Below are positions 1-8,230 of a DNA stretch of 64,000 bases, piece after piece. A program made the translations under genes and the position numbers. Every line of letters starts with the position of its first letter. Positions within the stretch are counted from its first letter, which is position 1. The notes beneath the pieces are model-generated. The model had not been told where the DNA came from. It worked only from the letters and a program-made list of their open reading frames with translations, and did no database searches. Source of the stretch: Breznakibacter sp047600785 (GTDB lineage Bacteria > Bacteroidota > Bacteroidia > Bacteroidales > Marinilabiliaceae); contig JASGKH010000002.1 of the NCBI GenBank assembly GCA_047600785.1, positions 1,302,001-1,366,000 on the forward strand, written 5' to 3'.

Positions 1-497
1 TCTTTCTCTTCCCAATCGAACCCTACGCCACGGGCCTTATCCTGAATCCGGTTGGCCTTGACCAGTGCGGGCAGTGATACGGGGACGCCCGACAAAACTG
101 ATTTGTTTCCGTCTTTTTCCTTCAATTTCAACTGTTCCCAGTTTTGTTCGACCTGACGGGCATTCTCCACTTGTACATCGCCAAAAATATGCGGATGACG
201 GTAAACAAGCTTTTCGTTCAATGCCTCGATCACATCCCCAATGTCGAACCGTTTCCCTTCCTCGCCGATAAGGGCATAAAACACCACATGCAATAAAATA
301 TCGCCCAATTCCTTCTTTATCAACATAGGGTCATTCTTCATAATGGCATCGGCCAGTTCATACGTTTCTTCGATGGTGAGCGTACGCAACGATTCGTTGG
401 TCTGTTCCTTATCCCAAGGGCATTTGGCCCTTAGCTCTTCCATGATGTCGAGCAACCGCCCGAATGTTTGAAGTTGTTTATGTCGGTTTGCGTTCAT
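1..497 (-). CDS. mazG: MazG nucleoside triphosphate pyrophosphohydrolase, 3' end outside window
   Basis: MazG hydrolyses nucleoside triphosphates to monophosphates and pyrophosphate in the cytoplasm, and is thought to clear aberrant nucleotides and influence (p)ppGpp levels. The visible 165 codons start at the ATG at 497-495 (MNANRHKQLQTF) and include the family signature CPWDKEQT followed by LTIEETYELADAI and KKELGDILLHVVFYA, the helices that carry the metal-binding acidic residues. MazG is usually about 260 residues, so roughly the C-terminal third lies beyond position 1. The gene runs away from phoH, with 426 bases between their starts. The family call is firm; the physiological role comes from other bacteria. 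Confidence 0.93.
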   Translation of the reverse strand, partial: MNANRHKQLQTFGRLLDIMEELRAKCPWDKEQTNESLRTLTIEETYELADAIMKNDPMLIKKELGDILLHVVFYALIGEEGKRFDIGDVIEALNEKLVYRHPHIFGDVQVENARQVEQNWEQLKLKEKDGNKSVLSGVPVSLPALVKANRIQDKARGVGFDWEEK

Positions 498-891
498 ATA
501 TCGGGATTTTATGTTCAAAGTTTAAGGTTCCGGGTTTAAAGTTCAAAAGGCTGCTACTGGCCAAACAAAAAACAACCTCGATTTTTTTGCACTTCCGTAC
601 CTTCTTCCCAGATGCAGGTCATACGGGAACCACACAAGAGACCGCAAATATAAGCGAAAAGAGCGTTGGAAGGAAAAATAAAGCCATCATGTTCAACACA
701 GTGGGAACCGGGCTATCGGAGAACGTAGGCACAGGGAACACGGGAGCATAGGCTCGCAAGGCATACGCAACGGAAAGATCCCTCTCCGTTGTCTTCTTTA
801 ACGTGGAATGAATCACAAAGGCCAGCTTTGCCGTAAATTGAGGCCATGCCAAACCAATGAAACCGAATCCTGCTTTTTCCAAATAAGTTGC
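498..891. other. Intergenic region between mazG and phoH
   Basis: This stretch holds the divergent upstream regions of mazG and phoH. Near 508-550 it has short degenerate direct repeats around GTTCAAAGTTT and GTTTAAAGTTC, a type of sequence common between Bacteroidota genes. A minus-strand open frame of 87 codons at 619-882 has a hydrophobic C-terminal half, but no recognisable domain and no good start context, so I do not call it a gene. Confidence 0.4.
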
Positions 892-899
892 TAATTTTG
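892..899 (+). promoter_or_regulatory. Putative -7 promoter element of phoH
   Basis: TAATTTTG matches the Bacteroidota sigma-ABfr -7 consensus TANNTTTG. It lies 24 bases before the phoH start codon at 924, and a T-rich stretch about 20 bases further upstream could serve as the -33 region. This is a motif match only. Confidence 0.4.
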
Positions 900-923
900 G
901 GGCAAAAAGGGATACTATTTTGT

Positions 924-1926
924 ATGATCGAAAAACTCATCTATCTCGAATCGGTCGATTTGGTTGAATTTATGGGCGTAAAAAACACCAAGCTCGAAGA
1001 TTATCCGCAGCCGGTTTCCAAAATTAAAAATCGTAGGACGCGGCAACTGGTTGAAAGCCATGGGCGACGCTGAAGAAGTCGCCGCTTTTGAGGAAAAAAT
1101 CGGTCAGTTGCTAGAACATTACAATCAATTCAATACACTTGATGAAAACCATCTGAATGAGATACTTACCAACGAAGGCATTGTATCTCTCCCCAAAAAC
1201 GGCGATTCCGACACCGTTGTTTATGGTGTAAGCGGCAAGCCCATTAAGCCGCGCACCGAAAACCAGCGAAAGATGGTCGAAGCATTCGAACACAATGAAA
1301 TGTTGTTCGCCATAGGACCTGCAGGATCGGGCAAGACTTATCTGGCCATTGCACTGGCCGTAAAGGCATTAAAAAATAAACATATCAAGCGGATCATCCT
1401 TAGCCGTCCAGCTGTCGAGGCTGGCGAAAAGCTGGGGTTCTTGCCCGGTGACATGAAAGATAAAATCGACCCTTACCTACAACCACTCTACGACGCGCTC
1501 ATGGACATGATCCCTCCTCCAAAGCTGAAGGAATACATGGAAAACGGCACTATCCAGATAGCCCCGTTGGCATTCATGCGGGGACGGACATTGGGCAACG
1601 CTTTTGTGATCTTGGACGAGGCACAAAACACCACATCCAACCAATTAAAAATGTTCCTGACTCGCATGGGGCATAATGCAAGGTTTGTCATCACTGGCGA
1701 TGTCACCCAAATAGACCTTCCGGCCCCTGAAAGTTCAGGTCTTTTGCAAGCCATGCGCATCTTAAAGGATATCAAAGGAATAGCCACCATTTTTTTCGAA
1801 AAAAAAGACATTGTACGCCACCGCTTGGTTCAAGACATCGTAGATGCCTACGATAAAGAGAAACCAAAAGTAAAAATCAGTAAACCAAAAACCCACAAAG
1901 ATGTTTATGAGGAAAAGCGGCCGTAA
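924..1926 (+). pseudogene. phoH: PhoH-like ATPase, frameshifted near its N-terminus
   Basis: PhoH family proteins are cytoplasmic ATPases with RNA-linked roles. The C-terminal frame (1051-1926) is intact and carries the Walker A segment GPAGSGKTYLAIA, the FLPGDMKDKIDPY motif and the Walker B segment FVILDEAQNTT. The usual N-terminus starts at the ATG at 924 (MIEKLIYLESVDLVEF), but that frame runs into unrelated sequence. In the +1 frame the expected segment SRFPKLKIVGRGNWLKAMGD resumes and joins the downstream frame. One surplus base between about 980 and 1005 explains this, and the six-A run at 980-985 is the likeliest spot. The gene may be broken, or the base may be a sequencing or assembly error. 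purC follows 83 bases later on the same strand, a pairing I recall from other Bacteroidota. Confidence 0.85.
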
Positions 1927-2009
1927 GCTCCCGCATGGTTAACATGGCTCTTCCGCTAATGGCTTTGGGGCCCCAAACTCTGAACACAAAATATTAAAAT
2001 CATAATCAA

Positions 2010-2960
2010 ATGGACAAAGCAATCGTACAAACCGACTTTCAATTTCCGGGACAGAAAAGTGTTTACAAAGGAAAGGTGCGCGACGTGTACAACATCGGCG
2101 ACCAATATCTGGTAATGGTCGTGTCGGACCGTATCTCGGCATTCGATGTAGTACTTCCCAAAGGAATTCCTTACAAAGGACAAGTGCTCAATCAAATTGC
2201 CGCCAAGTTTCTTGATGCCACTTCCAATATCGTCCCCAACTGGAAAGTATTGTCGCCCGACCCCATGGTGACCATCGGCCATATGTGTGAACCATTTAAA
2301 GTTGAGATGGTTATCCGCGGATACTTGACCGGACACGCATGGCGTGAGTATAAATCGGGTAAACGCAGCCTTTGTGGTGTGCCCCTTCCCGAAGGGATGA
2401 AGGAAAACCAAAAATTTCCCCATCCTATCATTACTCCGACCACCAAAGCCGATGAGGGCCACGACGAGGACATTTCACGTGAAGAGATCATCGCCAAAGG
2501 CTTAGTAGGTGAAGCCGATTACGCAATGCTTGAAAAATACACCCTCCAGTTGTTCGAACGTGGGACCCGGATGGCTGCCGAGAAAGGGCTTATTTTGGTG
2601 GACACCAAATATGAGTTTGGCAAAAAGGATGGCAAGATTTACTTAATCGATGAAATACACACGCCCGATTCATCGCGCTACTTCTATGCCGATGGTTACG
2701 AACAGCGTTTGGCCAATAACCAGGAACAAAAGCAATTGTCGAAAGAATTCGTACGTCAATGGCTGATCGAAAACGGTTTCCAGGGCAAAGAAGGCCAAAC
2801 CGTTCCTCACATGAATGAAGACCGCGTGAGCCAAATATCGGAACGTTACATCGAATTGTTTGAGAACATTACCGGAGATAAATTCATGAAGGCCGACATA
2901 TCAAGCGTAAAAAACCGCATCGAGACCAATGTATTGGCCGCATTCAAAATGCTAGGATAG
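2010..2960 (+). CDS. purC: Phosphoribosylaminoimidazole-succinocarboxamide synthase
   Basis: PurC ligates aspartate to CAIR using ATP, giving SAICAR in de novo purine synthesis. The 316-residue protein is of the longer Bacteroidota type. It shows the glycine-rich YKGKVRDVYN nucleotide-binding start, the SDRISAFDVVLP motif, EMVIRGYLTGHAW, and the metal-site region LIDEIHTPDSSRYF. It begins with MDKAIVQTDF at 2010 and ends just before a strong hairpin terminator, so it is probably the last gene of a phoH-purC unit. Nothing in the sequence looks damaged. Confidence 0.97.
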   Translation: MDKAIVQTDFQFPGQKSVYKGKVRDVYNIGDQYLVMVVSDRISAFDVVLPKGIPYKGQVLNQIAAKFLDATSNIVPNWKVLSPDPMVTIGHMCEPFKVEMVIRGYLTGHAWREYKSGKRSLCGVPLPEGMKENQKFPHPIITPTTKADEGHDEDISREEIIAKGLVGEADYAMLEKYTLQLFERGTRMAAEKGLILVDTKYEFGKKDGKIYLIDEIHTPDSSRYFYADGYEQRLANNQEQKQLSKEFVRQWLIENGFQGKEGQTVPHMNEDRVSQISERYIELFENITGDKFMKADISSVKNRIETNVLAAFKMLG

Positions 2961-2993
2961 TGGTAATGTTTTTCCAACTAGAAGAGCCAGATA

Positions 2994-3029
2994 AGCAAAA
3001 AACGCCCCGAATTCGGGGCGTTTTTTGCT
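2994..3029 (+). terminator. Intrinsic terminator after purC
   Basis: A perfect 36-base palindrome has a GC-rich core (ACGCCCCGAATTCGGGGCGT) flanked by A6 and T6 runs. It lies 33 bases after the purC stop codon. Its symmetry lets it work in both directions. Confidence 0.9.
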
Positions 3030-3134
3030 AAACCCGGAGGAGACAGCGGATACCTAACTTTCTTTGCAATGAGTAAGGCCAGTGTTGCCTTGCCGCCTTG
3101 TAGATCGCCCATCTTACTCTTAGGGAAAAATAAA

Positions 3135-3170
3135 CCCCAACTATCTTAAAAGACAGTTGGGGTCATTTTT
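3135..3170 (-). terminator. Intrinsic terminator after nifJ
   Basis: CCCCAACT and AGTTGGGG pair around a loop with extra inner pairing (TCTT/AAGA). On the minus strand the stem is followed by a T-rich tail (TTTATTTTT). It lies just beyond the nifJ stop codon. Confidence 0.8.
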
Positions 3171-3195
3171 ATCACAAAATCAGACCTATGAACAG

Positions 3196-6100
3196 TTACT
3201 GTACCAATTCATAAGTCAATTCGGCCAAACGTTTGTACGAACTGTAACGCCATTTCGAATTTTCTTCTGCAGCTTTAAACAGTTCCGTCGCCTCGGCAGG
3301 GAAAGCTTTCAACAAGGCAGTATAACGTACCTCACCTTTCAGGAAACTTTGGAACTTGCTCCAATCGGGCTCTTTTGAGTCAAGCAGGAACGGATTTTTG
3401 CCTTCGGCTTCCAACATTGGATTGTAGCGGTACAAGTGCCAGTATCCACATTCAACGGCCAATTTGGCTTCATTCTGGGAACTGCCCATGCCGTGCTTCA
3501 GCCCATGGTTGATGCAAGGAGCATAGGCAATGATCAACGAAGGTCCATCGTACGCCTCGGCTTCTTTCAATGCCTTGAAATACTGTGTCTGGTTGGCACC
3601 CATGGCCACCTGGGCCACATATACGTAACCGTACGTGGTTGCCATCAGGCCAAGATCTTTCTTACGTACCTTTTTACCGGAAGCGGCAAATTTGGCCACG
3701 GCACCTACTGGAGTCGATTTTGAGGCCTGCCCGCCGGTGTTAGAATACACCTCTGTGTCCATGACCAGGATATTCACGTTCTTACCTGATGCAATCACAT
3801 GGTCCAGACCGCCGTAACCAATGTCATAAGCCCAACCGTCACCACCAAATATCCACACCGATTTTTTGGGGAAATAGTCTTTAATGGCCAGCAATTCTTT
3901 TGCCACGGCGTGGCTCTCTTTTTCCAACGCTTTAACGGCAGCTTTCGACACCGCAGAAGTGGTGGAGCCGTTATCTTTGTTTTCCAGCCAAGCTTCAAAA
4001 GCAGCCTTGGTTTCAGCATTTACCTCGTTCAGCGTTTCTTTCATACGGCGCTCGATGCGGTCACGCATCACTTCGGATGCAGTCGCCAAGCCCAGGCCGA
4101 ATTCGGCATTGTCCTCGAACAACGAGTTTGCCCAAGCCGGACCGCGACCATCTTTTCCTGCACAATATGGAGTAGATGGGTTTGAACCGCCATAGATTGA
4201 TGAACAACCGGTTGCATTGGCCACAATCATGCGATCGCCGTAAAGCTGGGTGATCAATTTGATGTATGGGGTTTCACCGCAACCCGCGCAAGCACCCGAA
4301 AATTCGAATAACGGCTGTGCAAACTGCGACGATTTCACGTTCATATCCTTGGCCGTAATGGTATCCTTAATGGTTACTTTTTCAGACAAGTACTCCCAAC
4401 GCTCTTTTTCGACCATCTGACTTTCAAGTGGTTTCATTACCAATGACTTCACTTTTGATGGGCACACATCGGCACAGTTGCCGCAACCGGTACAATCAAG
4501 CACGCTCACTTGGATGCGGAACTGTACGTGTTCGTATCCTTTACCATTGGTTTTCTTGGTCACGGTACCTGCAGGCGCAGCGGCCAGTTCAGTTTCATCC
4601 AACAAGAAAGGACGAATGGCGGCGTGAGGACACACGTATGAACATTGGTTACACTGGATACAGTTATCCGATTGCCATTCGGGAACGTTCACTGCAATAC
4701 CACGCTTTTCATAACGACTGGTACCTGCAGGCAAAGTTCCGTCTTCACGGTCGCGGAAGATGCTCACCGGCAAGTCGTCACCTTTTTGCGCATTGACAGG
4801 GAATACAAAATCACGGATGAACTCGGGCACATTACCGTTTGTTTCAGCCGGCTTGGGAGTCAATTTCACCCACTCGGCGGGAACTTCGATCTTAATCACA
4901 TCACCGCCGCGGTCTACTGCCGCGTTATTCATGTTCACCACATCCTCGCCTTTTTTGCCGAATGACTTCTGGATGGCTTTCTTCATCTCCTTGACGGCCA
5001 TGTCGTAAGGAATTACGCCTGAAATCTTAAAGAAAGCAGCCTGCATGATGGTATTGGTACGATTGCCCAAACCTATTTCTTCGGCAATAGCCGTCGCATT
5101 GATGATATAAAGGTTGATTTGGTTTTCGGCCAGATATTTTTTCAAATCATCCGGCAAACGTTTTTTGGTTTCCTCAACGTCCCAAATCGAGTTCAAAAGG
5201 AATGTACCTCCCTTTTTCAACCCTTTGTGCATGTCGTATACGCCCAAATACGCAGGTACGTGACAAGCCACAAAATCGGGGGTGTTTACCAAATAAGGCG
5301 AACGGATCGGATTGTCGCCAAAGCGTAAGTGCGAAATGGTGATACCGCCCGATTTTTTCGAATCGTATGCAAAATAAGCTTGGGCATATTTATCGGTCGT
5401 GTCGCCGATGATTTTTATCGAGTTTTTGTTGGCGCCCACAGTACCGTCCGAACCCAAGCCGTAAAATTTACCTTCAAAAGTACCTGTAGTCGCAAGGCTG
5501 ATCTCGGGCAACAATGGCAGTGATGAAAAAGTCACGTCGTCCACAATCCCCACGGTAAAATGGTTTTTGGGCTCTTTCATGGCCAAATTGTCGTATACCG
5601 AAATGATCATGGCTGGCGTCGTATCTTTCGAAGATAGCCCATAGCGGCCACCAACCACAAGAGGTGCATTTTCTTGTTCGTAGAACAAATCGCGCACATC
5701 CAAATACAAAGGCTCGCCATTTGCACCGGGCTCCTTGGTCCGGTCAAGCACGGCAATGCGCTTACATGTTTTCGGGAACGCCTCAAAGAAATATTTTGCA
5801 GAGAACGGACGGTACAAATGAACGGCGATCAAACCTACTTTTTCACCTTTTGCCACTTTGTAATCTACGACTTCCTTAATGGTATCGGTAATTGAGCCAA
5901 TGGCTACAATGACATGCTCGGCATCGGGCGCACCATAATAATCGAACGGACGGTATTTACGTCCGGTAATCTTGTTGATCTCATCCATGCAAGCCGACAC
6001 AACATCGGGAACCGCGTTATAAAACGAGTTGGAAGCCTCGCGGGCCTGGAAATACACATCGGGGTTTTGGGCCGTACCACGGGTTACAGGATGTTCGGGA

Positions 6101-6732
6101 TTCAACGCGTTGTCACGGAAACGTTGAAGCGCCCCTTTGTCCAACAAGTTTACCAGCGCTTCCTGTTCCATTACTTCCACTTTTTGTATCTCGTGCGATG
6201 TACGGAAACCATCAAAAAAGTGCATGAAAGGAATCCTTGATTTGATGGCCGCCAAATGGGCCACGCCGGCCAAATCCATTACCTCCTGCACGCTTCCGGT
6301 AGCCAACATGGCAAAACCCGTTTGGCGCGCCGACATTACGTCGCTGTGGTCTCCGAATATAGAAAGGGCATGTGCGGCCAAGCTGCGTGCACTTACATGG
6401 AACACGCCAGGCAACAACTCTCCCGAAATTTTATACATGTTAGGGATCATCAGCAACAAACCTTGCGATGCGGTAAACGTCGATGTCAACGCACCAGCTT
6501 GCAACGCACCGTGCACGGCTCCCGCCGCACCCGCCTCCGACTGCATTTCCTCAACTCTTACCGTTTCGCCAAACATGTTTTTGCGCCCCACAGCCGACCA
6601 CTCATCAACGTTTTCGGCCATATTGGACGACGGAGTGATGGGGTAGATAGCTGCCACTTCGCTAAACATGTAAGCGATGTGTGCGGCAGCATAGTTACCA
6701 TCACACGTGACAAATTTTTTTTCTTTAGCCAT
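3196..6732 (-). CDS. nifJ: Pyruvate:ferredoxin (flavodoxin) oxidoreductase
   Basis: This single-chain 1178-residue enzyme oxidises pyruvate and CoA to acetyl-CoA and CO2, passing electrons to ferredoxin or flavodoxin. It is central to fermentative metabolism in anaerobes. The domains follow the standard order: N-terminal pyruvate-binding region (YPITPSSNMAE), gamma-type domain, a 2x[4Fe-4S] ferredoxin domain around residues 690-760 (CIQCNQCSYVCPHAA and CTGCGNCADVCPS), then the TPP-binding part with CAGCGETPY, GGDGWAYDIGYGG and DTEVYSNTGGQ. All cluster cysteines are present and the length is normal. It sits alone with its own terminator. An AGGAG sequence lies 11 bases before the ATG, which is unusual in a phylum that mostly lacks Shine-Dalgarno sites. 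Confidence 0.97.
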   Translation of the reverse strand: MAKEKKFVTCDGNYAAAHIAYMFSEVAAIYPITPSSNMAENVDEWSAVGRKNMFGETVRVEEMQSEAGAAGAVHGALQAGALTSTFTASQGLLLMIPNMYKISGELLPGVFHVSARSLAAHALSIFGDHSDVMSARQTGFAMLATGSVQEVMDLAGVAHLAAIKSRIPFMHFFDGFRTSHEIQKVEVMEQEALVNLLDKGALQRFRDNALNPEHPVTRGTAQNPDVYFQAREASNSFYNAVPDVVSACMDEINKITGRKYRPFDYYGAPDAEHVIVAIGSITDTIKEVVDYKVAKGEKVGLIAVHLYRPFSAKYFFEAFPKTCKRIAVLDRTKEPGANGEPLYLDVRDLFYEQENAPLVVGGRYGLSSKDTTPAMIISVYDNLAMKEPKNHFTVGIVDDVTFSSLPLLPEISLATTGTFEGKFYGLGSDGTVGANKNSIKIIGDTTDKYAQAYFAYDSKKSGGITISHLRFGDNPIRSPYLVNTPDFVACHVPAYLGVYDMHKGLKKGGTFLLNSIWDVEETKKRLPDDLKKYLAENQINLYIINATAIAEEIGLGNRTNTIMQAAFFKISGVIPYDMAVKEMKKAIQKSFGKKGEDVVNMNNAAVDRGGDVIKIEVPAEWVKLTPKPAETNGNVPEFIRDFVFPVNAQKGDDLPVSIFRDREDGTLPAGTSRYEKRGIAVNVPEWQSDNCIQCNQCSYVCPHAAIRPFLLDETELAAAPAGTVTKKTNGKGYEHVQFRIQVSVLDCTGCGNCADVCPSKVKSLVMKPLESQMVEKERWEYLSEKVTIKDTITAKDMNVKSSQFAQPLFEFSGACAGCGETPYIKLITQLYGDRMIVANATGCSSIYGGSNPSTPYCAGKDGRGPAWANSLFEDNAEFGLGLATASEVMRDRIERRMKETLNEVNAETKAAFEAWLENKDNGSTTSAVSKAAVKALEKESHAVAKELLAIKDYFPKKSVWIFGGDGWAYDIGYGGLDHVIASGKNVNILVMDTEVYSNTGGQASKSTPVGAVAKFAASGKKVRKKDLGLMATTYGYVYVAQVAMGANQTQYFKALKEAEAYDGPSLIIAYAPCINHGLKHGMGSSQNEAKLAVECGYWHLYRYNPMLEAEGKNPFLLDSKEPDWSKFQSFLKGEVRYTALLKAFPAEATELFKAAEENSKWRYSSYKRLAELTYELVQ

Positions 6733-6820
6733 TTTCTAATTCTCCTAAGTGTTTATAATACTCGAAACAATTTATTATTGAGTGTCAAATTCCCATTGAC
6801 TTAACTACTTATTATTCTAA

Positions 6821-7996
6821 TCAATACAAAAAGCCGAATAACCACAGCGGGATTTGCTTGGCATCACCAAACTCGATCATATCGCGTACATAATAACCGG
6901 TTTTATCCTGGCTGCTTCCATTGGAGCGCCCCCCTACATGGAAAATATCTTTTCCGTTTACCATGAAATCGCCAATTTTAATGGCATCCATCTGATTACG
7001 GTAACTTACCTGATTATAAAAGAAGGTTTTATGCAGGATGGCGGGTTCAATTTCGCCCTGGGCCAACGAAAAAACCAAGTTAGGATTTTGCATGTACACC
7101 ATTGATGGTTTCTTCATCGGATCGTCCTCACCTTCATGAAGCAGGTTTATCAGCTTGCCCTGCTTTAAATAAGTAAGGTAGTTCATCACGGTGGCACGTG
7201 ATGTTTCAATATCGCTGCTCAGTTTACTCACGTTGGGTTGGAAAGGCGCCGAAAGACCAACAAGGTACAACAGCTTACGCAGCTTTGGCAAGTATTTTAA
7301 CTCAATCTGTTGGAGATAACTGATATCGATCTCAAGAGTTAAATTTATGGTTTTAAGAATGTTCTCAAGAAAATTACGGTTCTCAAGAAAAAAAGGATAG
7401 TACCCCTGGCGCAAATAATCATTGAAATAAGCCAACGGCTTTACTTCTGAAACAATCTCACGCGCTATATCCTGGTGGTTTGCCACCACATCGTCGAACG
7501 AATAGCTGCAAAAGCCGGTCCCTGCCCTAAAATTCAGATATTCCCTGAACGAAAAACCGGGCAAGTGGTACGCGTGCACTTTGTTATGCAATTCAGGGTT
7601 CCCTTCCTTCAACCGCATGACCGACGATCCGCTAAACACAATCTGGAGATCGGGGAACGAATCGTAGCAATATGATAGTTCCTCAGACCAGTTGGGATAT
7701 TTGTAAACCTGGTCAAGGACCAATGTTTTTCCTCCCGTTTTCCGAAACTCATCGGCAAACGATACGATCGAATTGATAGAAAAATAAAGATTATTAAGAT
7801 TAATGTACAGGCACGACTTATCGATTCCGAATTTCCACTTGGCAAAATCTAACAAAAAACTGGTCTTGCCCACTCCCCTGGCCCCTTTTATCCCAATCAA
7901 CCGATGGTTCCAGTCAATATTGTCCATCAATTGCCGATGAATGGGCAGATCCAAATTTTCGATCAGCGATCGATGTGTGTCGAAAAATGTTTGCAT
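6821..7996 (-). CDS. AAA ATPase with DUF4143-type C-terminus, Walker B Glu replaced by Gln
   Basis: This 391-residue protein belongs to the large family of AAA_14/DUF4143 ATPases, common and poorly understood in Bacteroidota. I chose MQTFFDTHRSLIENL (ATG at 7996) as the start because family members begin this way; an upstream ATG adds only eight residues. Visible features are Walker A (GARGVGKTSFLLDFA, about residues 39-53), a Walker B segment TLVLDQVYKYPNW, sensor 1 IVFSGSSVMRL, the FREYLNFR motif, and a C-terminal winged-helix/nuclease-like region with the KIGDF segment. In most relatives I know the Walker B motif reads D-E, whereas here it is D-Q (codon CAG). This may weaken ATP hydrolysis. 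Function is unknown. Confidence 0.8.
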   Translation of the reverse strand: MQTFFDTHRSLIENLDLPIHRQLMDNIDWNHRLIGIKGARGVGKTSFLLDFAKWKFGIDKSCLYINLNNLYFSINSIVSFADEFRKTGGKTLVLDQVYKYPNWSEELSYCYDSFPDLQIVFSGSSVMRLKEGNPELHNKVHAYHLPGFSFREYLNFRAGTGFCSYSFDDVVANHQDIAREIVSEVKPLAYFNDYLRQGYYPFFLENRNFLENILKTINLTLEIDISYLQQIELKYLPKLRKLLYLVGLSAPFQPNVSKLSSDIETSRATVMNYLTYLKQGKLINLLHEGEDDPMKKPSMVYMQNPNLVFSLAQGEIEPAILHKTFFYNQVSYRNQMDAIKIGDFMVNGKDIFHVGGRSNGSSQDKTGYYVRDMIEFGDAKQIPLWLFGFLY

Positions 7997-8107
7997 TCGT
8001 AAAAAAATCCAAATTGCCACACAAAGTTAGAATAAGCCCCCACTTAGATGCTATTCAGACATTGCAAATTTAACCCATGACTGTTATTTATATTTATTAA
8101 AAATAAA

Positions 8108-8144
8108 AACAGCGGATCGACCAATGGGATCAATCCGCTGTTTA
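8108..8144 (-). terminator. Intrinsic terminator after rho
   Basis: AAACAGCGGAT pairs with ATCCGCTGTTT across a 15-base loop. On the minus strand the stem is followed by a T-rich run (TTTTTATTTTT). It lies about 90 bases beyond the rho stop codon. Confidence 0.8.
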
Positions 8145-8230
8145 TAAAGCATTACTTTTTCAATTATTCGTGCCTAAAACCGTCACACTATCACGTGTAA
8201 ATTTAAGTAGTAAATTGCACGATGAGAATA

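Noticed and set aside
619..882. Minus-strand open frame of 87 codons between mazG and phoH
   Set aside because: No recognisable family, poor start context, and it covers the likely phoH promoter region; the hydrophobic end alone is weak evidence.
975..1010. Programmed +1 frameshifting in phoH
   Set aside because: No slippery codon followed by a stop codon, as in prfB, is present, and I know no precedent in PhoH; a homopolymer error or mutation is simpler.
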